Assembly (NCBI GenBank): GCA_023053575.1
Contig: JAKZAP010000021.1
Coordinates: 2,129,790-2,193,789, forward strand
DNA length: 64,000 bases
Origin: Branchinecta lynchi
Lineage: Eukaryota; Arthropoda; Branchiopoda; Anostraca; Branchinectidae
Direction of reading: 5' to 3'
Shown: positions 21,056-31,300 of the stretch, in pieces
Layout: every line of letters starts with the position of its first letter
Position numbering within the stretch: the stretch's first letter is position 1
Translations under genes and position numbers: made by a program
Notes under the pieces: model-generated
What the model saw: only the letters and a program-made list of their open reading frames with translations
What the model was told of the DNA's origin: nothing
Databases searched by the model: none

Positions 21056-21654
21056 GTTGTTGACTGCATTGCTGAATAACATCTGGATATAAACACATGA
21101 ACATATTACACTGAACTAGCACCTCCTTCGCCGTTTGGAACAGATGAAGCGATTCGTAAAAAGAGAAAGTAAGCCCTTTTCGAGCTAAATGAGAACTTTA
21201 GCTTAATCACCGAAAACTATGCTGATACGACGCAACGACCACTACACCGTCAGACAACAGTTGGCCTCCCCCCCCCCTTTGTCTCAATGCCTCATCCGGC
21301 GAGACAAGGAACAAACTGATGCGCTCAGACGGCCAGAGAAAAAGAACAAGTGTCACTTCTTTTCAAGAAATGCCTCAGAAAGTTGGCAAAAACGATCAAT
21401 TACAAACACGCCCTTTCCAAAATCAACAAGGGAAAGCTGGACGTCAAGCGTTGTCAAAGAGGCAGACGGTGACATGGATAATCAGTCAAATTTGTTCTCC
21501 GCCTCCGACTAGCACTCCTATTTCTATAAAATACATGTGTTGTCATCGCGAAACCGAGATGAAGTGCACTGTGTGCCTCGACCTCAATAAACTGCAAATT
21601 TCCCAACATCGGTCACATGGGCCAGCTGAGGCAGTACAGAATTATCCCGATCTT
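21056..21654 (+). other. Open frame of 153 codons, uncertain
   Basis: A plus-strand frame (21,319-21,780) overlaps another of 97 codons in a second frame. The translation is rich in Gln, Ser and Lys and contains CCHRETEMKCTVC. I recognise no family. Its 3' part runs into the degenerate tandem repeat at 21,655. No splice or promoter signals support it. Probably non-coding. Confidence 0.2.
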
Positions 21655-21985
21655 AAAGGAAACCCGAAGGCCGAAACAATCATTATTTTTCAATACCTTG
21701 CTTTATCCCTAGTCTTCTCCTTGGACAAGTATTCCTATGAACTAGCTGCGATAGTAAAAAAAAGTACCACGTATGAGTAGATCTGAAGGCTTAAACGAGC
21801 CCTTTCTTACTTTTAAATACCTTGCTTTATCCCTAGTCCGTCTAGTGTGTGCCATCAAACGCCGTTCTCAGTGCAGAAGTAGTGCAGAAGCGGCAGTGCA
21901 GGAGTACCACATATCATTAAAGTACACCTGAAGGACGAAACGGGGATTTTCTCATTTCTTGGTACCTTGCTTTATCCGTAGGTTA
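21655..21985 (+). repeat. Three degenerate units with TACCTTGCTTTATCC
   Basis: ATACCTTGCTTTATCCCTAGT at about 21,691 and 21,818 and TACCTTGCTTTATCCGTAGG at about 21,963, each preceded by a GAAGGC/GAAGGACGAAAC-like block and followed by GTACCAC(G/A)TAT. Unit length about 130-140 bp. Confidence 0.5.
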
Positions 21986-22246
21986 ATCTCGGCTTTTGCT
22001 TGGTTCCCATTCATTAGCTAGGTTCCGATAGCACGACCACATCGCGCGATGTCGCCTGCCAATGTTCGTATGAACCTAGGTGCCATAGAACGCGAATTTT
22101 CTCAACGAAGCGTAACAAATTTGACTTGCCGCGGATATGGTGCGGCGCGAACATTTCCCACTAGCTACCCCAAATTCGCCTTCGTGAATTTTCGCCGCAT
22201 CAGGCGGCAACCGAAGTTAAACGAAAGATAAAAGATGAACCTGCAT

Positions 22247-23115
22247 TTATTGGGATCCCAAAACGTAAGTGGTGGGACACCTATGAATTCGTAAAAGTTG
22301 TCCGTCTGTCAGTCTGTGCCACGATCTCGAAGGGAATGGGATATGTTAACGAAACTTGGTGTGAGGATTCATTGGGTCAGGAAACAGGTCGAGTTCGTCT
22401 ACAATCTACAATCATTTTCTTGCCGGACAAGTAGTTCGCCCGGAATCAGGCCAAAACCGGCCAGTTTGTTAAAAGTAAAAATTGTAGGCCTACTTGATGA
22501 TGATTAGATGTTCGATTTAGGGGTAAGAAGACATGCTGGATATTTATATGAAAATCATTTTCTTGTCACAAAAGTAGTCCGCCCGGAATCTGGCCAGAAC
22601 TGGAAAATTAAAATTAAAAGTTATATCTGAAGTTGATTAGATGTTCGATCTAGGGGTAAGAAGACATGCTGAATCCGTATATAACAACCATTTTCTCCCC
22701 TGACATATAGTTCGCCCGGAATCCGGCGGAAACCGGAAAATTTCTTGGAAGTTAAAGTTGATTAAAGGTTCGATATAGGAGTAATAAGATTGGCTGAATT
22801 CGTTTTTGAGCTTTAGTTTTTTGCAGGACAAGTAGTTCGACGAACTTTGGCTGAAACCGAAAATGTGGCAGAAGTATAAGGCAGGTAAGTTTTGATCAAT
22901 TTCGTCAAAGTAGATGTGACGAACAGGGGTAAATACACATGGTGAATCCATATCTGAACTTGGTTTCTCAGATTACTAGCCATTAGCCTTATTTGTTTCT
23001 AAATGTTAATAGTAAAAGTGTTCAAGGAGTCTGGCGAAGACCGGAATTTACAAGACGAAATTGTCTGGATCAAATATTAAATTTTTGTGATCCCATCGAA
23101 ACCTTTGGTCTTGTT
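22247..23115 (+). mobile_element. F-family element, copy F4
   Basis: Both ends present: TTGGGATCCCAAAACGTAAG at the left and GTGATCCCATCGAAACC then TTTGGTCTTGTT at the right. About five internal subrepeats carrying GACAAGTAGTTCGCCCGGAA. Non-coding. Confidence 0.8.
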
Positions 23116-23282
23116 ATAATTCTGAACTAAGGATTTCTATTAGGTAGTGAAAAGATAAAGGGAGCTAGACGTGGTAGTATTTCAGTGCTAGAGTTCTTAA
23201 CACTGCTTTCCTGTGCCTTCTGGTGACCATACGGCAAGGCGTTTTTTTTTCCTTTTTCGGAACGAAGCTCAAAGGTAAGTGG

Positions 23283-24210
23283 GGTCAAAGCTGTCCTCGG
23301 AACCAGATACACAAATTCCAAACTGTCCCCTTTACTATATTCTGGCGGTCAAAAGCTGTCCTCGGTCAAAGCTGTCCTCGCAACCAGATACACAAATTCC
23401 AAACTGTCCCCTTTGCTATATTCTCGCGGTCAAAAGCTGTCCTCGGTCAAAGCTGTCCTCGCAACCAGATACACAAATTCCAAACTGTCTCCTTTACTAT
23501 ATTCTCGCGGTCAAAAGCTGTCCTCGGTCAAAGCTGTCCTCGCAACCAGATACACAAATTCCAAACTGTCTCCTTTACTATATTCTGGCGGTCAAAAGCT
23601 GTCCTCGGTCAAAGCTGTCCTCGCAACCAGATACACAAATTCCAAACTGTCTCCTTTTCTATATTCTGGCGGTCAAAAGCTGTCCTCGGTCAAAGCTGTC
23701 CTCGCAACCAGATACACAAATTCCAAACTGTCTCCTTTACTATATTCTGGCGGTCAAAAGCTGTCCTCGCAACCAGATACACAAATTCCAAACTGTCTCC
23801 TTTACTATATTCTGGCGGTCAAAAGCTGTCCTCGGTCAAAGCTGTCCTCGCAACCAGATACACAAATTCCAAACTGTCTCCTTTACTATATTCTGGCGGT
23901 CAAAAGCTGTCCTCGGTCAAAGCTGTCCTCGCAACCAGATACACAAATTCCAAACTGTCTCCTTTACTATATTCTGGCGGTCAAAAGCTGTCCTCGGTCA
24001 AAGCTGTCCTCGCAACCAGATACACAAATTCCAAACTGTCTCCTTTACTATATTCTGGCGGTCAAAAGCTGTCCTCGCAACCAGATACACAAATTCCAAA
24101 CTGTCTCCTTTACTATATTCTCGCGGTCAAAAGCTGTCCTCGGTCAAAGCTGTCCTCTCAACCAGATACACAAATTCCAAACTGTCTCCTTTACTATATT
24201 CTGGCAATTA
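23283..24210 (+). repeat. 81-bp satellite array, 12 units (two of 64 bp)
   Basis: AACCAGATACACAAATTCC recurs 12 times (first at about 23,301, last at about 24,158) at intervals of 81 bp, except two intervals of 64 bp. The missing 17 bp is one of two GGTCAAAGCTGTCCTCG words that each full unit carries, consistent with misaligned recombination between them. Because 81 is a multiple of 3 and no unit contains an unavoidable stop, three plus-strand frames stay open for 290-330 codons. I read these as a by-product of the repeat, not a gene. Units are nearly identical, so the array is young. Confidence 0.95.
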
Positions 24211-24445
24211 AAGGAGTTAACTGATATGTCGGAAAATGGAGGAGAAATAATAACCAGTCGATGGGAACGGCTAATGGTAACACTACTATAACTTTTCTTT
24301 CTGGGCAGTTCTAACACTAGCGTCATTATTGATTCAATCACAGCCGTCAGTCAATCACACCCGCTGACAAACTATTAAGTGGGTCAGAGTTCACACAGTC
24401 GATTACTGGATATCTGTTTTCATCGTGAAGACAATAGCTGTAATC

Positions 24446-24930
24446 TTAAACTTCTTTTAACCGGAAAGGGCTGGGATAGGACAATCTAGTTACCCATCAC
24501 TTATTCACTCAAATTGGCTTGAAGACCCGCTGAAAATGCGTTACTTAGTTGTTCCGCTATTCGCGAATAATCGATTTTCAAATAGTGGGTTTTTCGTGAG
24601 ATTTGTGGTACCACTATACGCTTGTATTTTGTCGCATGCTTTACAGAAAGATTTATAAAATTGTCTTAGTTCAGGCACAAAGCAATCCACCAAATCTCAC
24701 CACTGCCCACTGAAAAGCCGCGTTTGAGTTAAGATTAAAATTTTCCGCGCCATTGTAGGATTTACGCTGGGGGGATGGCTGCAGATATTCTGAACGTCCT
24801 AACTAGATCAGATATTCTGAACGTCATCAGCAGATACTGGAAAATAAAACAAAATCCCTTTCAGAATCCAAAAAGTCAGTGTATTCAGTTAAATGACACA
24901 AAATAAGTTGGCTTTTCAGTTAAACTTTAA
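24446..24930. mobile_element. A-family MITE, copy A3
   Basis: Right end CTTTTCAGTTAAACTTTAA intact; left end altered (TTTTAACCGGAAAGGGCTGG). Body in standard order: TTACCCATCACTTATTC, GGCTTGAAGACCCGC, ACTGAAAAGCCGCG, CCGCGCCATTGTAGG. A small duplication of CAGATATTCTGAACGTC occurs near 24,782 and 24,811. Confidence 0.8.
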
Positions 24931-25109
24931 TATGCGAACAATTCGTTATCTTTGCCTGGTTTTCATGTTAAGATTTAGTTTGTGCTTGCTCATATATAGG
25001 CGTGCTTCCAAACCGAGATGCTACGACGCTTGTCCCGGTTCAGGCCCGGTTCGAAGTTGCAACCTGGATGGGGTAAAAAAAAAAAAAAAAGAGGTAAAGG
25101 TATCAGCAT

Positions 25110-25300
25110 CAGCCTATACAGCCTTACTGGCGGTGCTGATCTCCGGTTCTCCGCCGTCAACAGGAAGTGCAATGGGCGGTTGAGCCATCCTGCTTGCTTT
25201 CGCACACCCTTCCTGTCACACTCCCAGATTTCTCCAGGTACCTATTTGAAGCTAGGTCAATCAATCAGTCAATCTTTATTATTCGAAAAACTTTCCTTAC
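25110..25300. repeat. Dispersed repeat with AGTGCAATGGGCGGTTG
   Basis: GGAAGTGCAATGGGCGGTTG, GCCATCCTG, CACACCCTTCCTG and CCAGATTTCTCC parallel 27,697-27,790 (GGAAGGGCAATGGGCGGTTG ...). The distal part, CAATCAATCAGTCAATC followed by TTTATTATT, looks like the reverse of a LINE tail. A poly-A of 14 lies at about 25,076-25,090. Confidence 0.45.
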
Positions 25301-25469
25301 GGTATTAACAAAAAAACGACTATTTATTCTCTAGTCAAACATAACTATATACAATTGCTTTTACATAGTCAAATATTCAATAATTACACAAGAACACGAA
25401 TTGGAACAAATTAAAGCGTTAAACTTCAATAATTAAGACGAAAAAGAGGAAAAGAAGTTTGGCTTGCCT

Positions 25470-25580
25470 TACAGGGTTACGCCACAAACCCCACCCCAAA
25501 CCAGAATGTAGGCACAACCGAGACCCCGGTCGCTTGGGAGTTCGGCGTGCTAACCATTCGGCCAGGACGAAGACACTGAG
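25470..25580 (-). pseudogene. tRNA-like (SINE-type) sequence
   Basis: On the minus strand, TCCTGGCCGAATGGTTAGCA then CGCCGAACTCCCAAGCGACC has the layout of a tRNA D-arm (box A) and anticodon region. The following GGGGTCTCGGTTGTGCC is a damaged box B. The sequence continues into non-tRNA text, and no cloverleaf closes, so it is a tRNA-derived SINE remnant or tRNA pseudogene, not a working tRNA. Confidence 0.35.
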
Positions 25581-25790
25581 AATACTGAGATACAACGAGT
25601 GAGATAGGCACTCCAAATGCTAGAAGGCTTTCGCTCAACTCCTTTGACACTGTATCCGGGAGTTTGCCCATTCCTCAAACTGTACCAGCTCTCCACAGCT
25701 CGGCACTAGAGACGAGGCCATAAAACAGAAAAAGCAAACAAAAACATTAAGAAGACGGGAAAAGAGAATTTGTTTTGATAGCTCCAGGCC

Positions 25791-26006
25791 TTGGATAATC
25801 TAAACACACTTGACTCCAAGAGAAAAGTTCCTGAGTGGCTCCCACACAAGTGGTATAATGCCAACTTTATTATTGCGGGATACATAGAAGAAAACGACCA
25901 AATCAGAAGTGGAACAACCAAGAAAAGTTCACGCTCGCGTTATTCACAACGAGGTCCAATTTTTCGACGGTCAATATCACTTCACAAGGATAGGCTGCGG
26001 CACTAA
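25791..26006 (+). pseudogene. Possible BEL/Pao gag fragment
   Basis: The frame encodes LDSKRKVPEWLPHKWYNANF, resembling the L-P-x-W-L-x-x-W-x segment typical of gag-region proteins of BEL/Pao retrotransposons. No protease, reverse transcriptase or LTR is nearby. The assignment rests on this one short motif. Confidence 0.22.
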
Positions 26007-26059
26007 TAAAAAAAGTAACGGTAATCGAATCAACCCTGACAGGCCTCAGGCTACTGGTT

Positions 26060-26235
26060 GCACACAAAATCAAGGAAGAAACCAACGAAAATGGGGTGTG
26101 TAAAGGCCAACGAATATACTGAAATAAAAGGCGAGTATTTCGGAAGGGCAAATGACTCCCTTCTTCAGCACAGACAGAAAATATCGAGGAAAAATGCCAA
26201 AACGAGGATGAAGATCAACAACCAAGAATACCAAA
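26060..26235. repeat. Dispersed repeat P, copy P1
   Basis: GAAGAAACCAACGAAAATGG, AGGCCAACGAATATACTG, AAATAAAAGGCGAGTATTTC and CCCTTCTTCAGCAC match 30,010-30,190. On the minus strand it reads GCTGAAGAAGGG...CCCTTCCGAAAT, a short stem-loop of a type common at ends of Penelope-like and related elements. An inverted scrap (GGTTTCTTCGTTGATATTTTG) lies at 26,387-26,407. Confidence 0.55.
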
Positions 26236-26520
26236 ACGAAGCATGAAACCGACAAGAAACCGAAAATTAAAACAAAATTGGAAGAATTGAAAGCCTAAAT
26301 TAAAGAGAGCGAGCCACTCATCAATACCTGCGAATAACAATTACGACTGTTCTCGCTCGGTACTAGCGAGTGACCTCATTTCCGTTGGTTTCTTCGTTGA
26401 TATTTTGTGCAGATATGTCACGCCAATGTGGTTTAGGAAATTATCTTCAGGCTACTGGCGATGCCGATCTTTGATTGTCTCAAGAGGTGTGGGGGGATGA
26501 AATATTTTTCAAGATGGTTA

Positions 26521-26725
26521 AATATTCTTTGAGCACAAGCTGACTTTGAAACATTTATTCAAACAATGTTTACAACGGATACGTCAGCTATGATTCTTCA
26601 TCAGCGATATTTCGGCCCTTCTTGGCAAGGGTCCTCGTCAGGCTGTCAATCCTCTGGTTCAACTTCGGGGAAGGAAACAAACCTGTAACTGATTCGGGGA
26701 AGGAAACAAAACTGTAATTGACTTC
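26521..26725 (-). ncRNA. H repeat with hammerhead-like core, copy H2
   Basis: Minus strand; core at 26,602-26,645. Contains CAGC, CTGACGA, helix II, GAAATATC and GCTG with the same bases as H3 and H5. Flanked by CAAGCTGACTTTGAAAC and TTCGGGGAAGGAAAC words. It faces H3 across the LINE relic at 26,728-27,081, giving an inverted pair. Confidence 0.5.
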
Positions 26726-26727
26726 TT

Positions 26728-27081
26728 CTTGGGAGAAGAAGAAACTATATTGGAAGATCTTCCAAACGTTCTGGTCAGTATTTCTCCTGTCCAATGTGTG
26801 GAGATGAGAATGAAAGTGTGTGCATGTCAAGTGTGAATGTGAAGAATTAAGAGAGCTGAGGAATGAAGTGTTAGGAGAATGCGTGAGGCTGTTCGATGAG
26901 AAATGGATGTGTAGTATGATTGGTAGCCGTCAGTTTGATGATGTGAGGAGGCTGGCAAGATTCCTCAAGGTCGCTTTTCAACACCGAAAATTATGCCTAG
27001 AGTAAGTAGGTTACTGTACATATATTTGTTATTTTGTTGCCATGACCTTTTGGCTTTTTTGTGCAAGTAAATCTTATCTTA
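26728..27081 (+). pseudogene. LINE C-terminus plus 3' UTR, duplicate copy 1
   Basis: A frame with CPMCGDENES and, after a +1/-1 shift, HVKCECEELRELRNEVLGE gives a C-x2-C...H-x3-C pattern followed by a helical tail ending KVAFQHRKLCLE and a stop (27,003-27,005). A CCHC-type finger at the C-terminus of the reverse-transcriptase ORF is usual in several non-LTR clades. The frame is broken at about 26,817. The 354-bp block is repeated almost exactly 605 bp downstream. Inactive. Confidence 0.6.
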
Positions 27082-27262
27082 AACAAACCTGTAACTGATT
27101 CGGGGAAGGAAACAAACCTGTAATTGATTACAGGTTTGTTTCCTTCCCCGAAGTTGAACCAGAGGATTGACAGCCTGACGAGGACCCTTGCCAAGAAGGG
27201 CCGAAATATCGCTGATGAAGAATCATAGCTGACGTATCCTTTGTAAACATTGTTTGAATACA
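27082..27262 (+). ncRNA. H repeat with hammerhead-like core, copy H3
   Basis: Core at 27,171-27,214: CAGC, CTGACGA, helix II (GG, bulged A, CCCTT, loop GCCAAG, AAGGGCC), GAAA, TATC, GCTG. Preceded by GGTTTGTTTCCTTCCCCGAA, present in both orientations (27,084-27,120 and 27,129-27,151). Followed by AAACATTGTTTGAATA. Confidence 0.5.
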
Positions 27263-27332
27263 AATTTTCAAGGTGGGTTTAAAAAGGGAGTAAGTAAAGT
27301 TGGTGTGGTGCCTCGGAGCAGATTGTTTACCG

Positions 27333-27686
27333 CTTGGGAGAAGAAGAAACTATATGGGAAGATCTTCCAAACGTTCTGGTCAGTATTTCTCCTGTCCAAT
27401 GTGTGGAGATGAGAATGAAAGTGTGTGCATGTCAAGTGTGAATGTGAAGAATTAAGAGAGCTGAGGAATGAAGTGTTAGGAGAATGCGTGAGGCTGTTCG
27501 ATGAGAAATGGATGTGTAGTATGATTGGTAGCCGTCAGTTTGATGATGTGAGGAGGCTGGCAAGATTCCTCAAGGTCGCTTTTCAACACCGAAAATTATG
27601 CCTAGAGTAAGTAGGTTACTGTACATATATTTGTTATTTTGTTGCCATGACCTTTTGGCTTTTTTGTGCAAGTAAATCTTATCTTA
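27333..27686 (+). pseudogene. LINE C-terminus plus 3' UTR, duplicate copy 2
   Basis: Virtually identical to 26,728-27,081, including the frame break and the stop; one visible difference is TATATGGG for TATATTGG. Upstream the element extends further (GTGCCTCGGAGCAG, then ATTGTTTACCG), so this copy may hold more of the original 5' side. Identical breakage shows that the copies arose by duplication after inactivation. Confidence 0.6.
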
Positions 27687-27689
27687 TCC

Positions 27690-27800
27690 CTTCAGCCAGG
27701 AAGGGCAATGGGCGGTTGGAGGCAAGCCATCCTGGTACATTCCCACACCCTTTCTGCCACAATCCGCCATTTGAGCCTGGGTCGCTTTTGGCTAGTCTTA
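27690..27800. repeat. Dispersed repeat with GGGCAATGGGCGGTTGG
   Basis: Parallel to 25,150-25,240: CAATGGGCGGTTG, GCCATCCTGG, CCACACCCTTTCTGCCAC, TTTGAGCCTGGGTC. Non-coding. Confidence 0.45.
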
Positions 27801-28444
27801 CACGCTCAGACCAACAACACCGAATCACAAAATGAACGATAGCCACCACCGAGGCTAAAACCTGCCCCCCCCCCAAGAAAATACGAAAAATTCGATTTCA
27901 TCGCGCGCCAGCCTCTCGGCCCGGACGGACTGCACTGACTGCGGATACAGCCACCTGCAAACAGTGTTGCCATTTTCCTCAGACGGAACCCGTGACATTT
28001 GACCGCATAAATCTTTGACATTCTGGAGCCTACAAAATTCGGTCATTTTCTTCAGTTTTCAGTAAAAAGAAAAAAAAACTCGTGGATTCTGAGGTTTCAA
28101 TTTACTCCTAGATCAAGGGCTAATACTCGCAGAGCACATACATTTTTTTTCCAGAATGGGCATTCCAAGCCAGAATGCTTTGAAATCGCGGAATTTTAGA
28201 CATTGTATGTGCGATTTCCTGTGAAATTCACAGCTGTGCATCTGGGGAAAAGTCGAAAACCTGTGAGAAATCGCAGAGTTCTGCAACCAGTGACGACGTT
28301 GATCGCAAGTCGTTTCAGCTTTGGAAGAAAACGGACCAACCAGGAGAAGACGAACAAAGAAAAAACGTTTATTATCGTATTTTTCCCGCAAAAGGTCCAC
28401 TACTGGTCATCCCTACCCATCGAAGAACAAATTTGATGACTATC
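27801..28444. other. No recognised gene; one hAT-like end
   Basis: CAGTGTTGCCATTTTCC at 27,962 resembles the hAT end at 15,676, but no partner was found downstream. A short poly-C run is at 27,866-27,874. The rest is unrecognised. Confidence 0.3.
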
Positions 28445-28812
28445 ATGACATTTTTGCAGATACCATGGTATCTGATACCACGGTCTAAATTCGTTTTTGC
28501 AGTTATCGTGGTGTCCGATATTCTTGGTAATCGGTAATTGATATTCAGATACTACGGTCTGACCGTGGTAACTGGTCGTCATCTCACTTTTATCAAATTT
28601 TGTCAGATTGGTGAGAAAGAAGTTTACCACTCAGAGATGTGACTGAATATCTGTTTTTCTTTTGGGATGACTTCGAAAAGCGCAATTTCGGCAATTGTCG
28701 TTTTTGTAGGGCAACCGTACATCAGATACCACGATAACTGCAAAAAACGACTAATTGCAGATCCAGTTACCGTGGTAACAGATACCATGGTATCTGCAAA
28801 AACGCAACTAAT
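28445..28812. mobile_element. T-family palindromic element(s), copy T2
   Basis: The left end TTTTTGCAGATACCATGG and the right end CCATGGTATCTGCAAAAACG are inverted copies. Between them are further GATACCACG, CAGTTATCGTGG and CAGATACCACGATAACTGC units, so this is one 368-bp foldback or two adjacent T elements. Non-coding. Confidence 0.6.
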
Positions 28813-28967
28813 GATCTACTTTTCCCTCGCAAGCCAGCGCAGAAACTTCCTAACTGCGAGTAGGCGGTCTGGAAGAAAACGGTCCAATCCGTAAGAAATC
28901 TAGCGTAAAATCTATCACGAGATAGTTCGTGCCCGAGTACTAAAACTTAGTATAGCTTTTTTCAGGA

Positions 28968-29215
28968 CTAGTTTTTTCATTATAGTGGTATTTGAAGACA
29001 ATTTACTTTAATAAGATCTTTATAGTCGGTAGAAGCTTCAGTTATTTATTACAGGTTTGTTTCCTTCCCTGAAGTTGAACCAGAGGATTGATAGCCTGAC
29101 GAGGACCCTTGCCAAGAAGGGCCGAAATATCGCTGATGAAGAATCGTAGCTGACGTATCCGTTGTAAACATTGTTTGAATAAATTAGTATAACCTATGTT
29201 TTTTTTTATTAAAAA
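28968..29215 (+). ncRNA. H repeat with hammerhead-like core, copy H4
   Basis: One of the longest H copies. Starts TTTTTCATTATAGTGGTATTT, then TTTATAGTCGGTAGAAGC, CTTCCCTGAAGTTGAACC and the core (CTGACGA at 29,096-29,102, GAAATATC, GCTG). Stem I is TAGC/GCTG here, one G-U pair. It ends ATTGTTTGAATAAA followed by a poly-A-rich stretch to about 29,226. The same long left flank recurs in H5. Confidence 0.5.
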
Positions 29216-29226
29216 AAAAAAAAAAA

Positions 29227-30009
29227 TCTTCGGCCACACTGATCATGAGTTTCATTTCCTGTGAACCGTTTACTTCTCGTAGCTGAGAGCCTCTTCCCGC
29301 AAGTGTTTTGCGCTGGGTTGTAGGTGAGCTTATAACAATGTGTTAGCCCTGAAAAGGGCTGTTGGTTGGTTTGGGGGAGTTGTCGTTTTAATAAAAGGTT
29401 TGAAAGCGTTATCCTCGTACAGAGAGCGCCGGGTACAATTCACTTCCCACTACGAAAACGTCAAAAACAAATGGCAAGTTCTAGGGTACCCAACTCTGCC
29501 CTGTACCTATAAACACATTAAAAATACAAAAAGTTTCATTCTAGAATTCGTAAAACTTTTTAAAGAAGATTGTTTGATTTTTAAGTATAGTGACACGTAT
29601 ATCGTAAACATCTTTGTTGACAACAATCGCACAATTGTTTGCGTAACCACGAAAGTCGATTTGTAAAATAAATGTTCAAACTATCCATCAATGAAAAGGC
29701 TGCGGCAGAAACATGTACAAAATTAATGAAAACAGAACATATCCACTGTGCTATCGAACAATTCACATTTCCTCCCTTTCGACAAAGTTAAAGCAGCCCC
29801 GACTTTGGTATTCAAAATGCCTTTGGAGCAAGTTGGAGAACAAATAATTTCCGTTTTCCCCTAAAATTTCAGCGCTGATCTGTGAGTATAATCCATCTGA
29901 TTAAAACTATGCGACGGCATGGGGTTTTGACGCCTGCTCAAATACTGAACCTACTTTGCTAAACAGTACAGAACGAAGATTTCCATACGATATCTCCATG
30001 CGACCACAG
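29227..30009 (+). other. No recognised feature; open frame of 108 codons
   Basis: The frame 29,340-29,666 (+) is Lys/Val/Ile-rich and ends just before AAAATAAATG, a possible polyadenylation signal. I recognise no domain and cannot see splice support. A short gene or retroelement remnant is possible but not demonstrated. Confidence 0.2.
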
Positions 30010-30190
30010 CATGGCACAACAAATCAACGAAGAAACCAACGAAAACGGGGTTTTTATAGGCCAACGAATATACTGAAATAAAAGGTGAATATTTTCGGAG
30101 GACAGCCGCCTCCCTTCTTCAGCGCTAACAGAAAATTTCGAGAAAAAAGCCAAAACCAGGATGAAGATCAAAAGCCAAGAAAACTAAAAC
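30010..30190. repeat. Dispersed repeat P, copy P2
   Basis: CGAAGAAACCAACGAAAACG, GGCCAACGAATATACTG, AAATAAAAGGTGAATATTTTC and CCTCCCTTCTTCAGCGC match P1. Reverse-strand stem-loop GGGAGG...CCTCC before GAAAATATTC. Non-coding. Confidence 0.55.
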
Positions 30191-30472
30191 AACCCAAAAA
30201 TACCATAGCATGGAGATAGAAATCTGATTTATCTACTACTTCCTGACGCTGAAACAACTTAGATAATGTAGACTTGCGAATCAAATAGGCATGGTCTACT
30301 ACTAACCCATAAAAAATGTACTTAAGTTGATTAAGAGCTCGACGAGGAGGCAATCAAATTTCCAGGGGCTCCAGGCTCGGTTGAAATGAACCCGGGTTGT
30401 TTTTATATTGTTGACCCTTGGTATACTAGGTCCCATCATTCCAGGCAGCAAGAACAATACAGGTATATGTAT

Positions 30473-31300
30473 TTAAAGTTTAACCGAAAAGGGCTGGGAT
30501 AGGAAAATATAGTTACCCATCCTTTACTCACTTAAATTGGCTTGAAGACACGCTGACAATCCGTTACTTCGTTGTTCCGCTATTCGCGAATAATCGATTT
30601 TCAAATAGTGGAATTTCCGTGTGATTTGTAGTACCTCTATACGCCTGTATTGTGTTGGATGCCTTACGAAAAAGATTTATGTTTTTTTTTGGTACAGGCA
30701 CTAAGCAATCCACCTCACCACTGCCCACTGAAAAGCCGCGTTTGTGTTAAGATTAAAATTTTCCGCGTCATAGTAGGATTTACGCTGTGGGGATGGCCGC
30801 AAATAGTCTGAACGTCATAACTAGAGCAGATACTGGGAAATAACAAAATCCCTTTGCAGAATCCAAATAATAATAATAATAATTTATTTCTTACCCACAA
30901 ATTCCAGAGGAAAAACAAGTGGAGTACAATAAAGGAAAAGAAAGGAAGAAAATACTAAAATAACTATACATAAAAAAACACTAGCACATAAACAGAGGGG
31001 TAAGGGGGTGGTGTGGTGAAAACCGAGAGTATGCTGAACCCGAAAGCTTCCTGTGTAGCATTATTAATTCCTCCCAAATATCTGGAACACCGTACTTACG
31101 AATAATTACTCTATTCCGATGCCAAGGGGGGAGGTAAAGAAGGAATTTACAGTAGCGAAAATAACTTTTTCGGAGAGGAAGAAGGTCTTTCGTTTTAAGA
31201 AGAGGATAAAGTCCAGAAAAGTCTGGATCTGAAATAAACTGGATCTGAAATAAATAATTAAATGACACAACAACAAGTAGGGATTTCAGTTAAACTTTAA
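30473..31300. mobile_element. A-family MITE, copy A4, interrupted by a LINE
   Basis: Left TTAAAGTTTAACCGAAAAGG and right CAGTTAAACTTTAA ends are present. A-family text stops at CAGAATCCAAA near 30,868 and resumes at AATTAAATGACAC near 31,255. The gap is filled by the retrotransposon fragment at 30,869-31,255. Close to A3 in sequence. Confidence 0.8.
30869..31255 (-). pseudogene. LINE C-terminus and 3' UTR nested in A4
   Basis: On the minus strand the frame contains RYCKFLLYLPPWHRNR, then a KYGVPDIWEELI segment and HHPLTPLF before the stop. A close relative is encoded at 62,700-62,885 (+). This conserved C-terminal pattern of a non-LTR ORF2 is followed by a 3' UTR and a (TAA)n tail (30,869-30,886 on the plus strand). 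The upstream parts are missing, so it is a 5'-truncated insertion. It is younger than the A4 MITE. Confidence 0.65.

Noticed and set aside
21319..21780. 153-codon open frame as a gene
   Set aside because: Overlaps another frame, low-complexity composition, and runs into a degenerate tandem repeat.
23223..24291. Three overlapping open frames of 290-333 codons
   Set aside because: They are produced by the 81-bp satellite, whose length is a multiple of three. All three frames are open equally and the peptide is a pure repeat with no start context.
25020..25065. tRNA box B at GGTTCGAAGTTGC
   Set aside because: No complementary T-stem and no box A at the right distance.
27962..28070. Complete hAT element starting CAGTGTTGCCATTTT
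   Set aside because: No inverted partner end or duplication could be found downstream.
29340..29666. 108-codon open frame as a gene
   Set aside because: AAAATAAA after the stop is common in this AT-rich DNA; no domain or splice support.
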